In this document: positions 1 through 12,534 of the stretch, piece by piece | Layout of the letters: every line of letters begins with the position of its first letter | Position numbering within the stretch: the first letter of the stretch is position 1 | NCBI GenBank assembly: GCA_002633005.1 | Contig: NMRA01000353.1 | Location: 133,625-197,624, forward strand | Direction of reading: 5' to 3' | From: Phoronis australis | Taxonomy: Eukaryota; Phoronida; Phoronidae | Length of the DNA stretch: 64,000 nucleotides | Notes under the pieces: generated by a model | What the model was told of the DNA's origin: nothing | Seen by the model: the letters and a program-made list of their open reading frames with translations, nothing else | Databases searched by the model: none | Translations under genes and position numbers: made by a program

Positions 1-117
1 CCAAAACGTCAACGATAATAGTTGTCAGAATAAATATTGATTAAGTAATTAGTAAGAATAGATCCATTTTAAGTAGACTAAAATTTGTGCATATGTACTT
101 TTAAATCATGGGATCAG

Positions 118-760
118 ACTTGTTGAGATTCTAGAAAATTCTGGGAACAAACTGTAACAGCCAATTATATGATTGGATATGATCATGTGTTTTTTATTAA
201 CCAATCACTAAATAAGTAGAATATTATAATATGAGCTTAAGTCAACAAGATATTCAGATGAGATATAGTAGTTGAAGCATAAAGACTTGCTACAGTGGAG
301 TCCAGAGGAAATTGTACAGCAGAGCCATCTCGTGGAAGATTCTAGAAAGGATTTTGGCAAGGGCAAAGGTTAACGAACAGGAAGTTAACTAAGAGCTTGT
401 CACTTGCATCGTGGGTAGTAAGATACTACCTGAAGTGTTGTGTCACCAGCCAGAGACTGTGACCAGCAAGAAGAATCGCAGTTAGAAGAAAATGCCTGCA
501 AGTGTTGCATCACCATAGACGGTGACCAGCAAGTACACTGTCGCTATACAGTGTGTGTAGTTCGAAGATTCACCAACAGGACAGTCATCCAACAAGTGGA
601 GAGTCCTAGCTTGCATAGCAGATAAGACATTTGATTATTTTGGTTGATTGATTGAAGTAATCTTTAAAGAGGGCGCTATAGCATAGTTACTCTTCTTTGT
701 AGTTGATTACTTAATTAACAACAGGTTTCACTTGTCTAATAAGGGGTTATCACATAAATT
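118..760. repeat. Dispersed repeat, possibly a solo LTR remnant
   Basis: A stretch starting TGTTGAGATTCTAGAAAATT, with CCAAT-like boxes and an AT-rich TATA-like segment near 215-235. The part from about 405 to 650 is related to 10,070-10,310: both contain CATCRTGGGTRGTRAGATAC, then a GTGAC-AGCAA block, then an AGTC-rich block ending in a GATTGATTGAAGT-like stretch. This shows a dispersed family. The LTR reading rests only on the promoter-like layout; no paired LTR, primer site or retroelement protein was found, so another repeat type is equally possible. Confidence 0.3.
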
Positions 761-1079
761 AATTACTGGATTTAACTATTCACTCTCCATCTACGCACAA
801 TCTCAAAGCATAGCTACCTTTTAAACAAACCCACCGTCAATCATCTGACAATAGCGAAAAAAAAGGATTTGTGTTCAGATTTTTACGAGGAATTAATTCT
901 TAATCTTTTAGTTTTACATGTCGATGAAAAGGTTGAAAATGTAAACGCGCAAGTCATATTTCTTCAGGCAGCTCCTATCATCAAACCATCGGCTTCAGGG
1001 GCAATAAAATGGTTTTCCGTTGAGCCCAGACCGTCCAGAGTTGCCCATTTACCAACTCCGGACGGTCTCTCACAATGAT

Positions 1080-1290
1080 TTAGTGTTATGGGAATTAAAG
1101 ACATTAATGGCCTGCTAATGTGTCCCGCTATGCACAAAAGGAATACTTATATCAACGTGACTTGTGATGTTTTAATCAGGGTGAGGCATAATTCGCCAAA
1201 AAGCTTCCGGTGTATGAAGCTCCAGGAGCTGTCTCTACTGGGGCCAGTCGAGACGGTGGCACTGACTACTGAGGCTGAGTACAGTAGGCA
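1080..1290 (+). repeat. Single-arm copy of the palindromic element at 4,027-4,609
   Basis: The segment containing ATTCGCCAAAAAGCTTCCGG, followed by TATGAAGCTCCAGGAGCT and CTGTCTCTACTGG, is a diverged copy of the right arm of the palindrome at 4,430-4,600. Only one arm is present here, so this is a solo or truncated copy. The short open frame at 1,088-1,408 lies in this repeat and is not evidence of a gene. Confidence 0.55.
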
Positions 1291-1959
1291 TGCCCTGAAT
1301 GCCGCAGCAACATTTGCTACAGTACTAACTGTTCACCCAATAGGCAATAACTTTGCGAGTGGCTTACACTACAATACTGGAGCTCACATGATTCATCAGA
1401 AGCACTAGGCAATGACCATCGCCACTGTCGGGCCAACAGAGGCGATGGTCATTGCCTACACTACTACAGTACAGAAGCACAGAACTTTGTTTTTAGTGTC
1501 TGATCAGAATTATGGTTTAAAATCTATAAGGTACTTACACAAACGGTTCACTTCGCACGACGCTGCAAATGAAACCTAACGTAATTTCCGAATACCACTG
1601 AGGACTAAGAATTGCTTTGGAAATGTTAAGTTCGTTGAACAAATAAACAGCATCAAGATGCGAATGAACTCAACTTCCTGGAAAACTCTCAAAACTCTCA
1701 AATGAGGGCGCTGTGACGGAAGTCATCGTGAAGAGCAACAAAAGGGGGCAGTTCGATGCTTCTGTATGGTGTGGCATGCTGCGCCGACGGGGTTCACATT
1801 GCTTTGTTATTCAATAGGCTACTTTTTTGAATGCCGGGAATGAGCTACAATGAGACGTTCAGAATCAGGATCGAAATCAGGTTGGTGAATTATGAAGTCG
1901 AAGTTACAGCGACCAGGTTGGTCAATACGCCTATCCCTGTCCTGCATTCCTGGCTATGC

Positions 1960-2045
1960 ATAGCCTGCCAGCTAGCTGTATGAAGACTGTCGTCAAAATA
2001 CAGCTAGTTCCCACTGTGTGTATTTCTTCCGTAGACCCCGATATT
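1960..2045 (+). repeat. Dispersed repeat copy (pairs with 3,628-3,712)
   Basis: About 80 bp beginning CAGCTAGCTGTATGAAGACT and running through GTGTGTATTTCTTCCGTAGA is nearly identical to 3,628-3,712 in the same orientation, with only a few changes. The high similarity suggests two copies of one recent element. No function can be read from it. Confidence 0.6.
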
Positions 2046-2589
2046 GCACACAGCCAGGGTATTTCTGCTCGTCACTGCGTCGTGAAACTTGTATCAACAT
2101 GTAAAGCTAAAGCCCGGACAGGGTGCATGCAAAATCTGGGAATCAACTGACAGAAAAGACACTCAACTTGCCCGTTGGCGTTACAGCCATTTAAGTGAAA
2201 AACAATGCAATAAATGTCTTTTTCTTGCGAAACTCTCCACCTTTTCTAACAATGAAAACTATGTCGTCGTTTTGAAAACAATATGCTCGTGTCACGCACA
2301 TGCGTCATTTCCCAAATTTTTGCGACATCTCTCAGGAGATGATGATATCTTGGCAGCAGCAAAATTTCTTCTGAACTTCTGTTTTTCGGTATCAAAGTTC
2401 TAAAAACTTATAATGAAGTGAACCCATTTCCGGTAATTTGTTTTGACGTGTACGCAACCACGTGAAAGAAGAACAGTTGAAGAATCAGCAAAAAAAAGAA
2501 ACTGGCCAATATTTCATGGCACCGAAAGCCCTCGCTAAAGATCGCCCCACAACTTTAACAGCAGAATAACGGTAGAACGCCATTTTTCC

Positions 2590-2780
2590 CAACACAGTTA
2601 AATAACTTAGTTTACTCAAGGAAGACTGTAGTTTTTAGTGACACCAATTTCGTGTCAGATTTTATCTTACCACTTTTTTTATCCACATCAGTGCAAAGCT
2701 GTACATTTATGTACATATATGTACAGCTTTGTACCAAGGCTAGGCTATGCATAGCCAGGCAATTACATCGTCCTGCCACT
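2590..2780 (+). repeat. Inverted partner of 5,040-5,205
   Basis: The stretch AATAACTTAGTTTACTCAAG, then the TAGTTTTTAGTGACAC and TGTCAGATTTTAT blocks, reappears reverse-complemented at about 5,070-5,200. Inside lies a perfect palindrome at 2,695-2,730 (AAAGCTGTACAT ... ATGTACAGCTTT). The two partners enclose about 2.3 kb holding other repeat copies, so they may be the ends of one composite element or two copies of a dispersed family. Confidence 0.5.
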
Positions 2781-3525
2781 GGCTGGATGCCGCAGGCATA
2801 CAGGGGCGGTAGTACATCCCCACAAAAAGTTACTCATTTCAAAATACAGGAAATATAATCAAATGATACATGCATATATGCATATGGAGATGTAAACAAC
2901 TCGTACCATCAGTCTGGAGACGATTCAGTCAAGATAATTTGAACAAATCGATGAAAATCTGTTGCAGTTTGCTCAAGTTTCTCTTACTGAGTGCCATTTT
3001 GAGGAAGTTACGTGAAATCACGCATATTGACGAATAAAAAGTCCAAGGGACACAAATGTTACAAATTTCACCTGATACCTTCTCATGCTAGTTTGCAAGT
3101 GTCGCGCTAGCGTCACGCGCTTTGCTCAGTCTTGCGCTAGCCTTTGCCTCACTCATGTGACTCAGTTGACATACTTTGTGGTTATCGCGTGGTGAAAAAG
3201 TTAACGACAACCAAAAAAATGGAGTTGGAATTCTTCGCCAAAGTCTCCTTAATTCTCACAACTAAACTTCATTGAAGATGTGTATAGAAGTAGAAAGGAC
3301 CAATGAAGAAAGTAAGCACTTTTTAAGTGATAATTTTAAGTGTGGAATATATTTTTGACGAGGTGAAAACTCAAAATCGGTGGCCGGATTTGTCCTACTG
3401 CCCATTTAAAATACATAGAACGAAATGCGTACAGAAAGCTATGGGAAGTATTGTAGCTCCTAACCGTCCAACCGAGGGGCTACGTGTTGCCTATAGCCAG
3501 CCAGCTAGGGCATAAGTCGGATAGA

Positions 3526-3614
3526 ATGGACCCTGATTTAGAGAACCAGGCAATCGCTAAATAACGGCCCCGTTATTTAGTGGATGAAACTGGATCTCTA
3601 AATCAGGGTCCATT
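3526..3614. repeat. Nested double hairpin
   Basis: The outer arms 3,526-3,545 and 3,595-3,614 are perfect 20-bp inverted repeats (AATGGACCCTGATTTAGAGA and its complement). Within the loop is a second inverted repeat at 3,557-3,580 (CTAAATAACGG / CCGTTATTTAG, 2-base loop). It stands directly before the repeat copy at 3,628, so it could be the terminal structure of that element. Confidence 0.6.
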
Positions 3615-3627
3615 ATGTGCGACTAGT

Positions 3628-3712
3628 GCAGCAGCTAGCTGTATGAAGACTGTCGTCAAAATACAGCTAGGTACCACTGTGTGTATTTCTTCCGTAGACC
3701 CCGTACCATCCT
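3628..3712 (+). repeat. Dispersed repeat copy (pairs with 1,960-2,045)
   Basis: Second same-orientation copy of the CAGCTAGCTGTATGAAGACT repeat; the two diverge sharply after GTAGACCCCG. It lies just downstream of the nested hairpin at 3,526-3,614. Confidence 0.6.
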
Positions 3713-4026
3713 TGACCTCGAACTGTGAAAATACGAAGTACGCACGGGGTTTTTGGGATCATATTTGTGCTTTGACCGTGAATTTGTTGCAAACTCGCTG
3801 GAGCAGGACACCGTGAATGCTATTAGAAGAAAGAACAATTTGTTAATTGTTTGTTGAAATCCTGTTTTGTGTAAAATTTATTGAGTTTTGTGTTTGATAT
3901 GGACGGTTGGAGTGAAGCACCCATAGAATTCTTTGTTGAGAGGCGACAGTGTCATACCTTGTAGTATTATATGTAGTGTATTGGGGACGATCAAAAGCTG
4001 AGGACGCTTGTGTGCATAGTGAGGTG

Positions 4027-4609
4027 GCAGCAGGGCTACTGACCACCGTCTCTAGCTGGCTCAGAGACGGTGAAGCTCCTATAGGAAGCTTTTCGGCGAT
4101 TTATGCCTCAGACTGATTAAAAAAATCAAAGTCACGTTGTTATAAGTACTTTTTGCGCATAGAGGCACACCTTAGGAGGATGTCTATGTATTTAATTCCT
4201 TCAAACTTGTATGAACAAATATTCCTGTTATCAAACTTTTTCTTCGAGCTGTCCTTCGTTCAATTCCCAAAATCGGAAACTGGTAATTTTTAAAACTGCG
4301 CGCAGTAGGTGGTATGACGTCATATCATTTGGCTGGCCAGTGTAAAAATGGCCAGTTATCGATTTTGGGAACAGAACGAGGGACTGCTTCTGGTGAAGAA
4401 AAAGTTTGTTCGAGTTGGAAGGAAATAAAGACACCCCGAGGTGTTCCTCTATGCGCAAAAGATATTTATAACAACATGACTTTGATGTTTAGTCGGTGTG
4501 AGGCACAATTCGCCGAAAAGCTTCGGGCGTATGAAGCTCCTATAGGAGCTACACTGTCTCTACTGGCTAGCTAGAGATGGTGGTCACTGTCTACAGCAGG
4601 GCCATCCCG
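4027..4609. mobile_element. Large palindromic (foldback/MITE-like) element
   Basis: The left arm (about 4,027-4,305) and right arm (about 4,330-4,609) are imperfect inverted copies of each other over roughly 270 bp. Matching blocks are ACCGTCTCTAGCTGGC with its counterpart near 4,565, AGCTCCTATAGGA, AAGCTTTTCGGCGA, TTTTGCGCATAGAGG and CCCAAAATCG. The short centre contains TGACGTCA. A solo arm occurs at 1,080-1,290. No transposase frame is present, so it would be non-autonomous. A target-site duplication was not resolved. Confidence 0.65.
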
Positions 4610-4614
4610 GATTA

Positions 4615-4985
4615 CACAACGACACTCGAACCTCGCTCTATTTACCCACAATGACGTAAACATTTGTTAGGCACATTTGTCGTCTCGTTTTCGTGCCACT
4701 GGAGTTTCACATGTTATTTGTTGTTGTCTGATTCTTTGCAAGTTTTTTCGGCTGCATTACTCTATTCGTCCTTCCTATTCCAACGAAATATTACTGCTGT
4801 GCTGTGGGCTGAAACGCCCACGTAAGAAATTTTGATAAACTGAACAAATACCCATGGATTCGTGATGTGAAATTCTTCGCCTTCCCAACATAAGTGAGAG
4901 ACACGAAAACGTGCCTGATTTCCAAAAGGAGGTCACGCGCTTTCTTATCTCCGGGACAAAGTAGAGATCTATCGCCGTGTAGGCC
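4615..4985 (+). repeat. Dispersed repeat with decayed THAP-finger-like reading, copy 1
   Basis: Similar along its length to 11,400-11,735: both carry TTTACCCACAATG, CAGGCACATTTGT-like, TGTCTGATTCTTTGCAA, TATTACTGCTGTGCTGT, TCGTGATGTGAAATTC-like and CTATCGCCGTGT. Around 4,790-4,905 this copy reads YYCCAVG then a stop, then WIRDVKFFAFPT then a second stop, so it is broken. The Cys pair followed by an FxFP motif recalls the start of THAP DNA-binding fingers, which are common in DNA transposases. The family assignment is tentative. Confidence 0.4.
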
Positions 4986-5039
4986 TAGTCTGGGACGGCC
5001 TTAGTACATTGCCTGGTATGCAACATCTAGGCGTAGCTA

Positions 5040-5205
5040 CTTGGCTGACTATTTAGGGGCTACATAGCCTTGGTGCAAAACTGTACTAAATATACAGTTT
5101 TTCGTCGATGTGGGTAAAAAACTGGCTAAATAAAATCTGACACAAAGTTAGTGTCATTAAAAACTACACTCTTCCTTGAGTAAACTAAGTTATTTTCCAG
5201 TACTA
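5040..5205 (-). repeat. Inverted partner of 2,590-2,780
   Basis: The reverse complement of about 5,070-5,205 matches 2,596-2,740 (ACTTAGTTTACTCAAGGAAG, TGTCAGATTTTAT, ACCAAGGCTA). See the entry at 2,590. Confidence 0.5.
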
Positions 5206-5299
5206 GTCAGTTCCGCTGTTAGCGGCGGCGAGCGGTCCTGGCAGACAATAGTGTCTTGGAAAGATGCGTCGCGAAAGACAGCATACGTGAAATGAAAAT

Positions 5300-8200
5300 C
5301 CAATTAATTGCCAAATGACGGACACGCCTTTACTTTCGGCAGAGTAGTTTTGATTCGCCAAGAAATTCTCAAGCCCTTCACTTGTTTCCGGGGCTATGTG
5401 CGCGACATGTGAGTCATCCGTCTCTCACATGTTTTTACCAAGGTTAAGTGTAGGCCTATTCCAGTGATTCAAGTGAGTGAAGTCACGCGTACGCACCACT
5501 CCAAAGCTGCACATCAGCAGAGAACAGCAACTAAATTCTAAATGAAAGAGTATACCTGCCTAGATCTGTTAAGCGCTCGTGTGCCAACGGTTTATTTGAC
5601 AGTGAGCTTAGACTCCTGGCAGTTATAGAAGATCCGATGCTTTACGATATTCCCCAGGACCGATGTAGCCCAGAACTGATATTTTCCTGTTTCAATGTTT
5701 CCCCGGGTCGATGTTCCCTAGACCCAGTGTTCTATGGCTTGTAGCTAGCTTTTGCAACTAAACGGGTAGATGCAAAATTTTGGTAAGCGAACTTTTTATT
5801 CTTCTTGTACATACCCGGATCACGCCGTAAAATTTTCAGACTCGAATACAAAGCATATTTTTCCAGCTGAAGGTGGCAATTAAAAAGAAAATTATTGCGG
5901 GTGGTTAAAAAGGGAACAGTGTAGGTGGTAACAATAGCCACTAAGTCACCCCTACTAAATGGAGTTTGGCTTCGCAAAATTGTTTTATAATAACATTTCT
6001 TACTATTGTAGTCTTTCAATTTCTTATTACCGCAAACATTCAGGTTAATGACCATGCTCACGCATGCGCCTACTCCCTATGAAGTGTTTCATAATAAGCG
6101 CTCACTGCTCTACTAAGCATCCACCCTCAACTTTTGAGAATTTCCAATTTAGCGCCCATAGTTCAGGCTAGCCCCCTACATAGTGCATTAAAAACGGCTG
6201 TGCGCGGTTTGAAATTGGCACACAGCTTATATAATGAGTCACATTATCATTCTAAACAACAAATTCACTTCATGAAAAACGTCTTTTCTCAATATTTAAA
6301 AACCAAACCCTGGCTTTTGTTTTATACCTCTGAAAAAAAGTTGACACTAGTGACATGCATGCTGGGGTCATGTGTTGTTATGTGGGTGACCTGTTTTCCC
6401 CGTACATGGAAGGTATTGAGTGGTAGGGGAGCAAACTCAAATTACCGGATATTGGAAACCCGCACCGAGTTGGAAATCATTGCGAGGCTTTTCATTTCAT
6501 GAAAAACTAGTTGTTGAATTGAACCTTGTTGAATACGTAAGCAACCAGTGAATTGGTTCCGCATATCATTACGTCATTCGGCGAGTAGGGCAACGTTTCA
6601 CGGATTTCTTTCGACAGGATGTTTTTTTAAACGTCAAGTTAAGTTGCGAAGTTTGGCCTGAGAACAAATGAAGGGAATTTGGACTCAGAGTTATCTATCT
6701 TTGTATCTTTAACGACTTTGGCGAGAATCATACAGCTGGTCAATTCTATAAAAGTCGTGGATACTTTTTCAACGAGTATTTTCTCTTTTTTCACGTTACA
6801 CTCTTAGCTAATCGAATGCACGTGTCGTTTAGAGAGCACTGATTCAGCTTTCACGCCGGCAACTAGCCTTGCGCTCTAGAGCCTTTCAATGGGGGTAGTG
6901 AAGAACGGCAACGCCGTGCATGCATGCTATGCATGCGAGAACTCAATTTTGGGACCTGAAATTTGTGAGTATTTAACGTCGCAAGAGCATAATTTAAGCA
7001 TTTTCTGATGAACTAAAAATCAGGTTTGTGGCGTAAAAATGTCGGGAAAATTTTGCGACCTAGAATTTATGAATGCGAACTGGATTTTGAAAATAAGACC
7101 TGAGATTTTGGCTACGTCGCAAAGTACGACCTGGTGATTTTCATAGCGTCGAGCCCTGTAACTAAATACTAAGAATCTATCCAGAGTTAGTTGATTTACT
7201 TAATCTATTCAAAGAGAAAAATAAAAAGTACAGCATCCATGTGCATATCTGTCATTCTTTGAAAATAGGCACAAATTAAAATATAGAGGTACGTACACTA
7301 CACAAATGCTAGCATTTCACTCAAAACAAAATGCATTTGTAATAAACACCTTTTTAATCAAGAAAGGAAACTGTCTGTGACCAATGTTGCTCACTTACCT
7401 GGTAATATTTTAATTTCATGGTGTTTGTAAATATGGGGGTCCATACACTACATCACTGTTTCTGAATCACTTGGTAACATAATGTTGTATGGCCATTTAT
7501 TTTTCTTTGATGATAATAAGCACCATGTTGTTATTTAATGACAACAATACGGAACAGTTTGTTACTTCTTTATGATCCTTATCATGTCAAGGTGAATGAC
7601 CTCATGACGGCCAGTGGTATAATTACATAAGAAAATTCTGCTCCCATAGATATATGACTGCAACATATGCAAGCAGTCTGTGGCACAGCCTTGAGAAAGA
7701 GCACATCGCTTGATATTTTAATACACTTAAGTAGTACTGTACCGGCGCTCGTCATTTTAGTTTTACTAGATTTACTGTTTTATATGCAAGAAACTGTTTG
7801 GTTTAAGACTATATTAACTCAGAATAAACATCTATTTGGGTGCAGCAATACAATAGTGACCACTTGGTTACTCTAAAATGTTTTCTCCCGTCCTCAGTTA
7901 TTAGAAACAGATAAAACAAAATAAGGAAGGTGCACCGATTTTGAATCTGGCTGAGACTGTTGCTGTCATTGATTTTGTACTAAAGTTACCTTCATTCTGC
8001 ACATGACACTTGTGTGAGGAAGGATTGTAAAACATTCACTGAATCTATACTCCACAGTGTAACAATCTTTACTGACTGCTAGTGGCCTAATTTCAGTGGG
8101 AATTGTCATTTAGTACCAAACTAAATATACACCGGTAGGAAATTTATTCCGTTCAAAACATCATAAGATTATTACTCTGCACGTTATGTGGACTTTGCAC

Positions 8201-9760
8201 AACCGGTGTAAAATTTAATGCAGCGACCTAAGTCTGTCAGAACACGGTATAAATATGGCTACTAAAGTAAAATTTTCTTTTCGGTTTGTCAAGAGTTTGC
8301 ATGAATGTGTTCAGTTTCATGCCATAAAGCTTCATTCTTTCTCCAGTATGAATGACATTTGGCATGTGAGTGGGGTAGGGTAATCTATGAATGGGTCCTA
8401 ATTCTTAATTTGTATCGTGGATATGCTGTTGTGTGCAATCTTCATCCTGGTCTCATTTCAAATGGTCAACACATACACTCCAATGTTCTGTGGTTTCATT
8501 CCCTTAAACTGTGGGTATTTACTGCAATGGCTGTCAATTTAATACTCTTGCTTATTTTAATTAACCTCTTTTGGCCAGTGGCACACCAGCTCATGATTTT
8601 ATTCCCCTCTGATATTTACTTTTGTAGCTACAGTACAATTGAGGTGAATCAATCAAGGTTTACTACACTTGCTTATCTCAGTTATCTGAAAAATGTTTCA
8701 ACACCTATTTCAAGGTTCAAGTTGGCAAACTGCAACTCGCCAGTGCAACTTCAGATTTTGTTTGAGTTATTGGCACAGATCCCAAGTAACCACAAAGTCA
8801 TTAGATTTTTGTAAGTTGCAACCGTGTGTGAAGAAGTCAGACATAGTAATTTACCTGTAGTTCTCTCCGAAATCAAACTTTAAAAAGTCAATTACATTCT
8901 CCCAAATTCAATTCTTTGGTTCAGAATTCATCTACTCTGTGCAATCAGTGCATCTGCCACCCTCAGCTCACATCCCAGTACACTCTCAAAGTACAACAGG
9001 AAGTAAACAGACTGGAGGTGGGATTGTTCCGCAAAAACCCACTGGCCTCAGCACCCCCTCCCCCCTGCCCTACCATTACAACATTAACATAAACAAGGTG
9101 TTCTCTTTGTCAGCTTTGCTTTCTCCTGATGTAAGAGCTTACTGAGAAATCTGACGTCGGATGTCATTCTGCACATAGTATTTCATCCCTATATTTCCAT
9201 TCAACGAAGAAAAGAATCAGAAAAAGTGCCCCTGGAATGTTTTTAAATGTTGTGCTGTGACATAATTCCACACGTCCTACTTTTTCAGTTCAAATGCCCT
9301 GTCTTTCTTTGACAACTTTGATGACAACATTGCGTTGTTTTGCACAGGCCAGGATTTTTACACCATCACATGAGGCTTCCTGGTTTTGGCGAGCTTATTT
9401 TCTGTTGGGTTACCTAGGAATTTTTCCAGGTCACATTTCCGTTGATATATGCTAAGCATAGGGCCCTGTGTTTACTTGTGTTATTTTACATCTGATATTC
9501 TAGTATGAATCCAGTGTTTACATATCCCACAAGATGACTTCAGGTGATCACTAATCCTCTTATTTGATCAAATTCAAACTATGAGTCTATATAGTCAGTC
9601 CCTCTGGTTTCTGGTAAATGAGTTGGGCAGATCATGGCAGTTGCATACTGTCCAAGTGTGGTAACTAATCATGGCAATTAGATAAAATCATGTGGTTTTT
9701 GTATTTCAAACACTTATTAGGCTGAAGTTTAAAAAAATGTTTGATGGAATTTGGGAGTGA
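5300..9760. other. No gene recognised; unique-looking AT-rich sequence
   Basis: Open frames here are short (longest 151 codons at 8,359-8,814), have no recognisable domain and are not flanked by a convincing set of splice sites. About 6,880-7,157 is repeat-like, with recurring GCGACCT and AAATTTGTGA/AATTTATGA phrases, and ends GTCGAGCCCTG. That end is the inverse of the CAGGGCTCGAC opening at 57,970, so it is probably one end of a short inverted-repeat element. Nothing else could be supported. Confidence 0.4.
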
Positions 9761-9764
9761 AGCT

Positions 9765-10330
9765 TGTAGCAGACTGTAGTAGTAGTTGTAGTGGATCCTT
9801 CTTTGGCATTGTCGGTAGTAATTAGATGACACCTACCTGTATTGTGTCATGGAAGAATGTGACCAGGGCTGAGTTCCGTAGATGACAAGGCATTACTTTG
9901 CACTCTGGGCGAAATATCTTCAACGGAAAGTGTGAATTCAAGCTCACAAAAACATGCCAACCTCATCGGTGAATCACTTATTAAGTGGGGAGTGGTGTGG
10001 TTTTTTTAGGTGTTGCGAAAACTTTCTTTTCTTGAAAGAAAGAAGGTCTTCAGAAAGCTCTCAGCAAAGTTCATCATGGGTGGTGAGATACTACTGGCTG
10101 GTTTTGCATCAGGAAGAAATGTGACAGCAAATACACTATTACAGTACAGTGGGAGACAATAGTAATTGGTATAAGGGGTATCGATGGACTGTTGTTGGAA
10201 GCGCAGCCGAAGTATGAACAGAAGTGGCCAATAGGATCGTTGTTCAAGGAGAGTCATAGGGCTTGGGACAGTAGATGAGGCATTTGACTGGTGATTAATG
10301 AAAGTGTTTCCTACAGAAGGCACTTGTATA
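9765..10330 (+). repeat. Second copy of the 118-760 repeat family, plus fragment
   Basis: 10,070-10,310 is related to 405-650 (CATCATGGGTGGTGAGATAC, GTGACAGCAAATACACT, GCATTTGACTGGTGATTAAT). 9,770-9,880 looks like a further fragment (TATTGTGTCATGG ... GTGACCAG). At 10,020-10,050 a small hairpin, CTTTCTTTTC/GAAAGAAAG, is visible. No coding content was recognised. Confidence 0.35.
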
Positions 10331-11399
10331 CTTGATATCTAACACCGATATTCAATCACAAATTAAATTTTCTGGATTTTTAAGATTGGGACACGGGCTG
10401 TGCTACCCAGCGATCCTATCCCAGCGATCCTGTAAGAGATAGGTGGGTATACTCTTCCACAATTTCGAGTTCAGAGAATTTGTCTCGAGGCCTGTTACCA
10501 ACGCAAAAGTTGCATCAGTGCTCTCTGACAGACAATGGCATTCGAGTAGCTTCATTCTGCCTATTTATGGCGTTACATGTGTTCACTTTTGCGCAGGTTG
10601 TCCTATCACTTACAAAATGGTGCTATCAACCATTTTGAATCTGTGCATCATGAGAGAGTGTCGGGGGAAAGAGGATTAAAACACTATTGTCTGGTACATA
10701 GAGAAAGGTGAACAAAGATTGATATTACTTGAATCATTATTATATTGATGGTGACGTGCCTTCCAAACCATCAATTACCAGGCTGCAGTAAAGCACTGTC
10801 TCTGTTCAGTATTAGTCTCACCTGCTGTGCCCACTGGCTGGCTGTTGTCCTACTGTTTGATTACTTGCTATGCGAAGTACCCTATTGCTACCCTATGTTG
10901 TGAATGGTTTGTTATGTCATGACCTTTAATATGATGTCTCAGTACTCACTGAGGTATCATTTTATTTCTTGCTTTCGATAAATGTAGTATACATTCAATG
11001 TAGTACTGCGGTCTAACACAATTTTTAAAACAATTTTCCTATCGTTTGTTCTTTTAACGATGCCCCTCAGGGAGCTACAACTGCAAAGATGCGATCTACA
11101 TACAAGGACTATTTTTAGACAATACGAGAAATGCAGGAGTTATCTAAAAATCAGTGTCGTATCATTTTTAACAAACTCTGCACCAAATTTCTAATGCTGT
11201 TTTGTATGCCCTGATTTCAAAAATAAAAGTGACTGATTAGTTGATAGTTGCCAAACTTCCAACATGGATCTAAGCCATACCTCAAGGGTTAAAATCTGCT
11301 GCAATACCAAGAAACATTCCTGTGAAATAGAACTGGGAAGTAAAGGAAAAACACAGAATGGAGCTACAGTAGGCATTAAAACAACGCATGATTGTGTAA
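10331..11399. other. No feature recognised
   Basis: AT-rich sequence without long open frames, recognisable repeats or convincing splice-site pairs. A short duplicated phrase CCAGCGATCCT occurs twice at about 10,408-10,432. Confidence 0.4.
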
Positions 11400-11735
11400 T
11401 ACACAGCGTATTACAGCGACACTCAAATCTCACTGTATTTACCCACAATGCCGTAAACATCCGTCAGGCACATTTGTTGCCTCGTTTTCATGCCACTAGA
11501 GTTTCACGTGTTATGTGTTGTCTGATTCTTTGCAATGCCAGCGAAGTATTACTGCTGTGCTGTTGGCTGTAACACCAACGTGAGAAAGTTTATCAAACTT
11601 TCTCATGTGTGGATCCGTGATGTGAAATTCACCTTCCCGACATCAATGAGAGACACGAAAATGTGCCCGATTTCCAAAACGAAGTCATGCGCTTTCTTAT
11701 CTCTGGGACAAAGGAGAGTTCTATCGCCGTGTAAT
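11400..11735 (+). pseudogene. THAP-finger-like fragment in dispersed repeat, copy 2
   Basis: The frame from the ATG at 11,535 reads MPAKYYCCAVGCNTNVRK, then WIRDVKFTFPTSMRDTK, and stops near 11,741. A Met-Pro start, CxxxGC pair, basic stretch and FxFP motif are what the first half of a THAP C2CH finger looks like. The later Trp and the C-x2-H pair are not visible, so the domain is incomplete. The homologous copy at 4,615-4,985 shares the same frame from CCAVG to FPT, suggesting both descend from one coding sequence. It is likely a relic of a DNA transposon; THAP identity is inference. Confidence 0.35.
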
Positions 11736-12534
11736 CCGTGACTCCTTATTATCATTGAAATTGTCCAAAAGCGCATCATTCTGATACTGTGTCTGGAAGT
11801 GGTACAAAGGTTTATAAAGTGGGGCAATCTCTCCAAAAGCAGGACTGTTGACTATAATAATGATGAAGATAGTGAGAAAATGGACGACGACGTTGATGAG
11901 AAGGATAATATGAGTGAACTCTAACTATATGATGGTGATCAATGAGAAGCACAAACACAGAATTAGCCCTCGAAAAAATTCCATCCTGTACAAATAGTAA
12001 CCAATAAATAACAGTAGATAATCATAAGGATCAACATTGTTGACAAAATTGATTAGGAAAGGAGGGTTTGTAGAACAAGGTCAATCATTAAGAAAACATT
12101 GAATAATGATCAGTCATTAAAAAAACAGTCTTCAGAAAATCTCAAATAACTTGGGAGTGATAAGGCTGTAGCAGCAAAATAATTGAGGACATAATTATTT
12201 TTTCCATATCATTTTGGGTTTGTGAAATGAGGTGAGTGTGCTAAATCAGTAGAGAATTACCGTCGGTTGTGGTGAGAGACGAATGTCATTTCTTAAATTT
12301 TTTAAGAGATATATGCCATGCCAAGTTTCATTAAGAACTGTCAGAGGATTCAAAGAGATGTAGCCCAGTAAATAAAAAAATAAAAGATTTCTGCCACAGC
12401 CCCACCATTTGTCTAACTTCTAGCATGCAATCATCTCCGTGTAAGATGAAAATGTAGTCAAGTCCCTAACTACTGACTTCCTTATTTGGAAAATTGTGCG
12501 AGTTGCCTCGCTTTGTAGGTGGCATTGCTTTCAT
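11736..12534. other. No gene recognised
   Basis: AT-rich. An acidic-looking stretch (GATGAAGATAG ... GACGACGACGTTGATGAG, about 11,860-11,905) could be a further relic of the THAP-type element just upstream, but it has no long frame. The rest is unassigned. Confidence 0.35.

Noticed and set aside
8359-8814. 151-codon frame upstream of the gene
   Set aside because: No recognised domain, no conserved pattern and AT-rich composition like its surroundings; a hydrophobic middle is expected by chance in T-rich DNA.
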